NCBI GenBank assembly: GCA_946481195.1
Contig: CAMLNG010000204.1
Location: forward strand, 1 to 6,852
From: an uncultured Chromatiaceae bacterium
GTDB taxonomy: Bacteria; Pseudomonadota; Gammaproteobacteria; Enterobacterales; Alteromonadaceae
Direction of reading: 5' to 3'
DNA: 6,852 nucleotides
Shown: positions 4,677 through 6,852 of the stretch, piece after piece
Layout of the letters: each line of letters starts with the position of its first letter
Numbering within the stretch: position 1 is the first letter of the stretch
The notes under the pieces: generated by a model
What the model was told of the DNA's origin: nothing
The model's database searches: none
The model's input: the letters and a program-made list of their open reading frames with translations, nothing else
Translations under genes and position numbers: made by a program

Positions 4677-6284
4677 TCAGTCATGTCCCGGCTGCAGAAT
4701 AGTCGGTTTGCTATGCTCGGCCTGCTGTGGATAATCCAGCGTGTAATGCAGGCCACGACTTTCTTTACGTTGCATCGCGCTTTTAATAATCAATTCCGCC
4801 ACCATGGTCAGATTGCGCAGCTCCAGTAAGTTATTGCTGACCCTGAAATGCCGGTAATACTCCTGAATTTCGCGCTGCAGCAGCTCTACGCGGTGCAGCG
4901 CCCGTTCCAGCCGTTTGGTGGTACGGACTATGCCGACAAAATCCCACATAAACATTCTGAGTTCATGCCAGTTATGCGTGATCACCACTTCTTCATCCGA
5001 ATTACTGACCCGGCTCTCATCCCAGGCCGGCAGCGCCGGTGTTGGCTTTGATGCAGGCCACTGCTGCAGAATATGCCGCGCTGCACTTTGAGCGAACACT
5101 ACGCATTCCAGCAGCGAATTACTTGCCATCCGGTTGGCGCCATGCAGGCCGGTATATGCGACTTCACCAATCGCATAAAGATTTGAGATGTCGGTCTGGC
5201 CATTGAGATTGGTCATCACGCCGCCGCAGGTGTAATGCGCAGCAGGCACCACCGGGATCGGCTGTTTGGTGATATCGATACCGACACTTAAACATTTGGC
5301 GTATATGGTCGGAAAATGTTCGAGGATAAAGTCTTTTGGCTGGTGACTGATGTCGAGGTAGACACAGGCCACCCCTAAGCGTTTCATCTCAAAGTCGATG
5401 GCGCGCGCGACGATATCACGGGGGGCCAGTTCAGCCCGCTCATCAAAGTCCGGCATAAAGCGTGTGCCATCAGGGCGTTTCAGATAAGCACCTTCACCTC
5501 GCATCGCTTCAGTGATGAGATAGTTCTGCGCATCCGGATGATACAGACTGGTCGGGTGAAACTGATTAAATTCCATATTGGCAACCCGGCAGCCGGCGCG
5601 CCAGGCCATGGCAATGCCATCGCCGGAGGCGACATCCGGATTTGACGTATACAGGTATACTTTACTGGCGCCGCCGGTCGCAAGCGCGACAAAACGGGCG
5701 GCAATCACTTCGACCTGTTCGTTATCCCGGTTCCAGACATAAGCGCCGTGACACTGATTACCCTCGATGCCCAGTTTCTGGTCGGTGATGAGGTCAATGG
5801 CGTTGTAATTTTCCAGCAGGCGGATATTCGGGTGGCGGCGCACCTGGTCGACCAAGGTGATTTGCACGGCGCGGCCTGTCGCGTCTGCGGCGTGCAAAAT
5901 GCGCCGGTGGCTGTGGCCGCCTTCTCGGGTCAGGTGGTATTTCAGCACGCCGTCGTCATCGCGGTACTGATCAAAAGGCACGCCTTGGGCAATCAGCCAT
6001 TCCATCGCCGATTTGGCGTTCTCGGCGGTAAATTGTACTGCAGCGTCTTCGCAAAGGCCTGCGCCTGCGATCAACGTGTCGTTGACATGGGAGGCGATGC
6101 TGTCGTTTTCATCAAACACTGCTGCTATGCCGCCCTGTGCGTACAAAGTTGAACCTTCGCGCAGCGGGCCTTTACTCAGCACTATCACGTTTAAATCCTG
6201 GGCAAGCTGCAGCGCCAGACTTAATCCCGCTGCGCCACTGCCGACAATTAAAACGTCACAGCGATGTTCTTTTTGATGATGCAT
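4677..6284 (-). CDS. nadB: L-aspartate oxidase NadB
   Basis: NadB oxidises L-aspartate to iminoaspartate with FAD in the cytoplasm, and NadA then condenses this to quinolinate for NAD synthesis. The protein (535 residues, E. coli 540) has the FAD-binding GSGAAG at 15-20, [12 protein letters not shown] at 45-56, the active-site loop [12 protein letters not shown] with E121, FHPTS, the [13 protein letters not shown] block, the catalytic-arginine segment [30 protein letters not shown] and the C-terminal helical domain ([37 protein letters not shown]). The ATG at 6284 is preferred over an in-frame GTG at 6293 because it puts C9, D10 and E121 at the same positions as in E. coli NadB. Neither start has a strong ribosome site (GGGT near 6296). 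All recognised key residues are present. It is divergent from rpoE, converges on the sdhE cluster, and shares ancestry with SdhA, although NadB holds FAD non-covalently. Confidence 0.96.
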   Translation of the reverse strand: MHHQKEHRCDVLIVGSGAAGLSLALQLAQDLNVIVLSKGPLREGSTLYAQGGIAAVFDENDSIASHVNDTLIAGAGLCEDAAVQFTAENAKSAMEWLIAQGVPFDQYRDDDGVLKYHLTREGGHSHRRILHAADATGRAVQITLVDQVRRHPNIRLLENYNAIDLITDQKLGIEGNQCHGAYVWNRDNEQVEVIAARFVALATGGASKVYLYTSNPDVASGDGIAMAWRAGCRVANMEFNQFHPTSLYHPDAQNYLITEAMRGEGAYLKRPDGTRFMPDFDERAELAPRDIVARAIDFEMKRLGVACVYLDISHQPKDFILEHFPTIYAKCLSVGIDITKQPIPVVPAAHYTCGGVMTNLNGQTDISNLYAIGEVAYTGLHGANRMASNSLLECVVFAQSAARHILQQWPASKPTPALPAWDESRVSNSDEEVVITHNWHELRMFMWDFVGIVRTTKRLERALHRVELLQREIQEYYRHFRVSNNLLELRNLTMVAELIIKSAMQRKESRGLHYTLDYPQQAEHSKPTILQPGHD

Positions 6285-6418
6285 GCGATACACTTACCCG
6301 ACAAAAAACAGGATCTTAACCAGATCTGCTGAGATGTCGCTACCGTTCGCACGGCCAGCAACCTGCAAATGATCTGAACGAAAAACGCCTTTTTATGCCG
6401 GAAAACAGCATGGCGATC

Positions 6419-6446
6419 ATTTTATTGTAACTTTTTTATCGGTGAA
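6419..6446 (-). promoter_or_regulatory. Possible sigma-70 promoter of nadB
   Basis: On the - strand TTCACC (6441-6446, 4 of 6) and TAAAAT (6419-6424, 5 of 6) are separated by 16 nt. Transcription would begin near 6412, giving nadB a leader of about 125 nt. It is the best pair I found in the nadB-rpoE gap, but AT-rich sequence here makes chance matches likely. Confidence 0.3.
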
Positions 6447-6449
6447 ACC

Positions 6450-6476
6450 GAACTTTTTCCGCCGCCCTTCATCTGA
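6450..6476 (+). promoter_or_regulatory. Sigma-E-type promoter of rpoE
   Basis: GAACTT (6450-6455) and TCTGA (6472-6476) are separated by 16 nt, matching the extracytoplasmic sigma-E consensus (GGAACTT, about 16 nt, TCTGA) except for the first G of the -35. It faces rpoE, with transcription predicted near 6482 and a leader of about 60 nt. This indicates positive autoregulation of rpoE, as known for E. coli rpoE P2. Confidence 0.8.
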
Positions 6477-6525
6477 GTGATTACGCTTGAGAAGAGCCAG
6501 TGACAATTTTAAGCAGTATTGAGAC

Positions 6526-6531
6526 AGGGGA
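6526..6531 (+). promoter_or_regulatory. Ribosome binding site of rpoE, long spacing
   Basis: AGGGGA lies 11 nt before the ATG at 6543. GGGA (6528-6531) can pair with TCCC (6537-6540) around a 5-nt loop, which would shorten the effective spacing or partly mask the site. The stem is only 4 bp, so the effect is uncertain. Confidence 0.4.
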
Positions 6532-6542
6532 ACGGCTCCCAG

Positions 6543-6852
6543 ATGAGCGAGCAAGAATTGGATTGGCAGATCGTCCAACGGGTACAACAAGGGGATAAAG
6601 CTGCTTTTAACCTGCTGGTCAGAAAATATCAGCACAGATTAGCGAACTTAATCTCAAGGTATGTCTCTAATCACGGCGATGTTGCAGATGTAGCGCAAGA
6701 AGCCTTCATCAAAGCGTACCGGGCTTTACCTGGTTTTCGTGGTGACAGTGCGTTTTATACCTGGTTGTACCGGATAGCTGTAAACAGTGCAAAGAATTAC
6801 CTGGTTGCCAATGGCCGTAAGCCACCGTCAACCGACGTGGATGCTGAGGAAG
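6543..6852 (+). CDS. rpoE: RNA polymerase sigma-E factor RpoE (partial, 5' part)
   Basis: The first 103 codons are present and the gene runs off the right edge. The translation begins MSEQELDWQIVQRVQQGD and closely follows E. coli RpoE throughout: AFNLLV, the YQH segment, VSRYV-like ISRYV, the core-binding DVAQEAFIKAYRAL helix and the region 2.3-2.4 block FRGDSAFYTWLYRIAVNSAKNYL that melts and reads the -10 element. The start of the linker (KPPSTDVDAEE) follows, while region 4 lies outside the window. RpoE directs transcription of envelope-stress genes and is normally held at the inner membrane by the anti-sigma factor RseA, usually encoded next. The sigma-E-type promoter upstream indicates autoregulation. 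It is divergent from nadB, a widely conserved arrangement in Gammaproteobacteria. Confidence 0.97.
   Translation, partial: MSEQELDWQIVQRVQQGDKAAFNLLVRKYQHRLANLISRYVSNHGDVADVAQEAFIKAYRALPGFRGDSAFYTWLYRIAVNSAKNYLVANGRKPPSTDVDAEE

Noticed and set aside
5748..6152. + strand open frame of 134 codons inside nadB
   Set aside because: It is antisense to the conserved NadB core, and the GC-rich codon pattern of nadB explains its openness.
6312..6326. Inverted repeat GATCT-TAACC-AGATC in the nadB leader
   Set aside because: Only 5-bp arms and no match to a regulator motif I know for NAD genes such as NrtR or NadR, so there is not enough to call an operator.
6417..6635. - strand open frame of 72 codons across the rpoE start and promoter
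   Set aside because: It overlaps the sigma-E promoter and rpoE antisense, and has no ribosome site or family pattern.

Overview
This 6.85-kb window is ordinary-looking chromosomal DNA from a gammaproteobacterium. The protein set fits an Alteromonadales or Rheinheimera/Alishewanella-like bacterium: SlyD, YgfZ, SdhE, YgfX, NadB and RpoE all resemble their E. coli counterparts, but the gene order differs from E. coli. The genus is a guess from gene content. There is no sign of phage, insertion sequences, CRISPR, tRNA or rRNA, and the coding strands look compositionally uniform.

Layout from left to right: (1) the last 21 codons of an unidentified + strand gene, followed by a strong intrinsic terminator. 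(2) A - strand pair, a DUF2804 family gene followed by creA, here encoding a predicted lipoprotein. The DUF2804 gene has a good extended -10 promoter overlapped by a palindrome that matches the core of FadR operators. (3) A tight - strand pair, ygfZ then slyD, 7 nt apart. (4) Divergent from ygfZ, a + strand cluster sdhE, ygfX and a 91-residue PQ-loop/SemiSWEET-like membrane protein, ending in a bidirectional terminator. (5) nadB (L-aspartate oxidase) on the - strand, converging on that terminator. (6) Divergent from nadB, the first 103 codons of rpoE (sigma-E) on the + strand, preceded by a clear sigma-E-type promoter, which implies autoregulation.

Functional themes: ygfZ (folate-dependent Fe-S enzyme maintenance), sdhE (flavinylation of succinate dehydrogenase/fumarate reductase), ygfX and nadB (a flavoprotein related to SdhA that feeds quinolinate synthase, a 4Fe-4S enzyme) form a cofactor-maintenance neighbourhood. 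rpoE begins the envelope-stress operon that continues past the window edge.

I found no convincing wholly new system. The best leads are the FadR-like operator over the DUF2804 promoter, the small PQ-loop protein attached to sdhE-ygfX with an altered PQ motif, the cysteine-rich YgfX with a CxxC pair, and the stem-loop at the start of ygfX.
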